64,000 nt of DNA from Utricularia gibba (taxonomy: Eukaryota > Streptophyta > Magnoliopsida > Lamiales > Lentibulariaceae). Location: positions 1,860,001 to 1,924,000 of the forward strand of contig NEEC01000004.1 in the NCBI GenBank assembly GCA_002189035.1, read 5' to 3'. The notes under the pieces are model-generated. The model did not search any database and was not told the origin of the DNA. It was given only the letters and a program-made list of their open reading frames with translations. Every line of letters starts with the position of its first letter. Positions within the stretch are counted from its first letter, which is position 1. This document shows, piece by piece, positions 61,561-64,000 of this stretch. Made by a program: the position numbers and the translations under genes.

Positions 61561-62929
61561 TACGCTAAGAGGGAAAACATTTGGGTGTAGAGTAAGGAAG
61601 CAAGGGTATGGTATGCTGGATAGATCGATTCGAAGGTAAGTGAGTGGGAACCCGAAAGATAGCATGGAATTTAGAGATAGCGGGTTGTAGATATTTCGGA
61701 GGGGTGAAGATGGTGAAAATGAGGTTGACATGGACCAAATTTGAGCCACCCAACAAGAGGAAGTTTTTCGAAGATATTTGGTGGCCAAATTAGAGGAGAT
61801 GAGGGACAAAGAGGTAGATGGAAGAAGGCATTGAAGATGAATGGGTTTCTGATCCTTATAGGTGGTGAAGATCATTTTAGAATAATCCTCCCCGATTAAG
61901 CTGTGACGATGGAGCCAATTGCCTCCAAGGACCACATCATATTCGCCATTGAAGTTGTAAGATCTAAAAGAAAAACAGAAGGGTAAGTGTTGCATAGATC
62001 AATGGAGATTAGAGAACATTTCCTGATTGACTAATTGTGTTTGGCCACCAGCGGCATGAATGAGAATGAGGGTGGCTAGGTGTGGAATTAAGCCCATGGA
62101 ATGAGCGAATGAAGTATCCAGAAAAATGTTGGTGCTGCCATTGTCAATAAGGATTAAAAAATCTCTGTTATTAAGACACCCATAGAGCCGAAAATGATTA
62201 TCAGTGGTTTCCCTAGTGATAGCATGCATGGAGATGGTTTATGCAAGAGGTAATGGGGAATTAGTGAGGGGAAGAGGAGGTTAATCTAATGGAAGGTCAT
62301 CCTCATCAACAAAAAGGAGAAAGATTTGTCGTGTTGACCAATGATCTTGAAAAAAGAGGACACCACATTTGATACAAAGATTTTTCTCAAGATGGTCACA
62401 TACGAGATCATCAGTGATATGAGTTTTTTGAGAGTGAGAGGTGGGGCGGGAGAAAGGGTGGTTTTTGGTGGGGAATCGAAGGAAGAAGGGAGGAGCCAGG
62501 TTGGTGGTCTATGGAAGAACGATGGGACTCAAGCTCCATATCCTTGATTTTGATGAAAAGGATAATTTCGGGTTCAGTTTTCAATTGCGCAAGTAAGATG
62601 ACTGCCTTGAGTTCCTTCTGCAAGCCACTAATTAATATAGTTGGGAGATTGATAGAAGAAAAAGAGGGGTCGAGATTGGTAATTTGCAAAAGAAGAATTT
62701 CATAGCATTCAATGTAATCGGTCAGAGTACCAGTTTGAGAGATTTTCATAAATTCAGCAAGGATTCGCATAGGGTCCAAATCATCAAAATATTGCAGGTT
62801 GGCTAAAGAAAATTCCTCCCAAGTGGAGGAGGGGTGAGGTGTTTTATAACTTTCTAACCAAGCGTTTATAGCCCCAGAGAATATCAAACTAGCATAAGAT
62901 AACCAAGATGAGCGTGAGATTTGTGACAT
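61546..62929 (-). pseudogene. gypsy gag and protease
   Basis: Gag at 62929-62411: ALIFSGAINAWLESYK-like block, WEEFSLANLQYFDDLDP and MKISQTGTLTDYIECYE, matching the retrotransposon gag domain (W..F...L...F......A...L..L.Q.GSV.EY...FE). Protease at 62229-61999: LILIDNGSTNIFLDTSFA, corresponding to the aspartic protease D(S/N)G(S/A)TH.F motif, followed at 61995 by YDVVLGGNWLHRHS. A CCHC knuckle was not found between them. Frames are interrupted. Confidence 0.85.
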
Positions 62930-63571
62930 GAGGTGAAAATATTGGGTGATCTTACATAGCTAGACTCGTGGGTTTATGCCATTGAAGGTGGAAAGGTCCA
63001 ATTTGAGGCAAGTGGTGGTGGGTGGGTGGGATTGAGGTGAAATGATTGGTGGGTGGGTGAGAAAATAAATAGGAAACAAGTGGGTTGAAAAGTTGTGAGG
63101 GTGGGCCTAAGACAGAGTTTCCAGGTATGGATGAAGGAGCTTCATGTGAGGGGAGAGTGGAGAGTTCCTTGCGAATGGTGTCCTTTAGAGTGAATGTAAT
63201 GGCTTGTAGAGAGTTAGCAACCTGCTGTTCGAATTTTTTAAATGAAGATTTAGTAGTCTAGAAAAGGGATTGAAGCTGTTGATTTTGCACTTGTTGGGAG
63301 ATTTTAGTTTCCTTTAATGAGTCTCTTAATACTTATTGATTTACTTCTAAGATAGATAAATGGGTTGCTGAGCTTCAATAGAGTTACGAAAATCCAATTG
63401 TGAGGTAAGAAGTTGCTGCAATTGATGCTTGAGACCCTCGTCGCTAGAGTTGGGAGCTATATCAGCAAAATCAAAGAGGTTATCATATGGAAAAGTTTCA
63501 TCCATAGCAATGCTTAGAGGAGAGAACTTATTACGTCTCCTTTCATGACCATTTCTTCTAGGACCCAGCAT

Positions 63572-63583
63572 GCTCTAATACCA
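63572..63583 (-). other. gypsy primer binding site (initiator tRNA-Met type)
   Basis: On the minus strand the 12 bases read TGGTATTAGAGC, one mismatch from TGGTATCAGAGC, the complement of the 3' end of plant initiator tRNA-Met. It lies three bases inside the right LTR edge, the expected place for reverse-transcription priming. Confidence 0.85.
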
Positions 63584-63586
63584 ATT

Positions 63587-64000
63587 TGTAATGTTCAGTA
63601 GGAGTGAGAAGGAGAAATCCGGATGAAGAGTATAGATGAAGTGAAAGAAGGAGAATACAAAATTTCATTCATGCCCAAAAGGTGTTACATAGGTGGGTAT
63701 TTATGACCCATACATAGTCAACAGCTATCTTCTTAAAATGAATCAGCATGCAAAGAGGCTAAGGGGATGAACATGGAGGGGCTATGAAGAACCACTCTAC
63801 TCGGCTATCTGCATGCAAGGAATCAGTCGGATGCAAACACGGCGTGCAACTCTTGGTGAAGGCATACCGAGCTCTTGAGCAAACCTCGAGAGTGCTCGTG
63901 GGAGAGACTCGCTTGAGCTAGCGTTGGATGCTAGGTGGAGTGTGGTCGCAAGCCCAAGTAGTGGTGGAGAATGACCCAAGGGCATAAGAAGGGTAAGAGG
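63587..64000 (-). repeat. gypsy 5' LTR (right), truncated by window end
   Basis: Begins TGTAATGTTCAG directly after the primer binding site and runs out of the window. It matches the left LTR for about 150 bp, then differs. Total length unknown. Confidence 0.7.

Larger units (their letters stand above)
58734..64000 (-). mobile_element. Ty3/gypsy LTR retrotransposon, degraded, cut by window end
   Basis: The minus strand carries gag, protease, reverse transcriptase, RNase H and integrase in gypsy order between two related LTR segments, left (starting near 58734) and right (from 63587 to beyond the window). The two segments match clearly over about 150 bp (58750-58895 against 63598-63740) and then diverge, so one may be rearranged. 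A primer binding site for initiator tRNA-Met lies at 63572-63583. All coding domains are broken by stops and frameshifts. The outer right end and the target duplication are not visible. Confidence 0.9.

Noticed and set aside
1-64000. CRISPR arrays, bacterial operons, phage genes or plasmid functions
   Set aside because: None present; gene structure, splice sites and families are those of a plant nuclear genome.

Overview
The window is nuclear DNA of a flowering plant, most likely a eudicot. The evidence is spliced genes with plant-type introns, plant-only families (LHCB1 antenna protein, clade-E-like PP2C, tonoplast TPK channel, GIP1-like and MEE22-like proteins, an oxidosqualene cyclase), an AT-rich intergenic background and many LTR retrotransposon remains. 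No species can be named from the sequence alone.

Layout. 1-2.1 kb: AT-rich repeats, a perfect hairpin built on telomere-like motifs, and a small Ty3/gypsy pol scrap. 2.1-5.7 kb: a receptor-like cytoplasmic kinase (+) converging on an organellar PrmC/HemK methyltransferase (-). 5.7-10.1 kb: no gene seen. 10.1-13.0 kb: a probably myristoylated PP2C (+). 13-18.5 kb: no host gene, but a decayed PIF/Harbinger transposase and one end of a Ty3/gypsy element with a tRNA-Asp-type primer binding site. 18.5-22 kb: a compact cluster of tRNA-Ile(AAU), cyclic phosphodiesterase (+), a small secreted-type protein of unknown function (-) and a chloroplast PPR-like protein (-) whose gene appears to use two GC-AG introns. 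22-25.8 kb: AT-rich, with a dispersed direct repeat. 25.8-39.4 kb: three genes on the + strand in a row: GIP1-like (DUF1296), MEE22/EMB1611-like coiled-coil protein, and a two-pore K+ channel.

39.4-41.1 kb holds unresolved coding-like scraps. 41.1-46.2 kb is a complete but inactivated Ty1/copia element with 256-bp LTRs and a 5-bp target duplication. 46.6-47.4 kb is an intronless LHCB1 gene (-). 47.9-50.4 kb is a nest of debris: an inverted oxidosqualene cyclase fragment, a 373-bp MITE-like element, and a copia RNase H remnant split by a 990-bp Mutator-like element with an 11-bp target duplication. 53.5-57.3 kb is an oxidosqualene cyclase (beta-amyrin-synthase-like) gene that keeps its TATA box, MWCYCR and DCTAE motifs but carries several lesions. 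58.7-64 kb is a degraded Ty3/gypsy element (-) running off the window end.

The genes are unrelated housekeeping, signalling and photosynthesis loci and do not form an operon-like system. The most distinctive points are the GC-AG intron pair, the nested transposon with its precise empty-site reconstruction, and the decaying cyclase with a second inverted copy fragment nearby. I saw no convincing new biological system. Exon boundaries were placed by hand from splice consensus, phase continuity and remembered family sequences.
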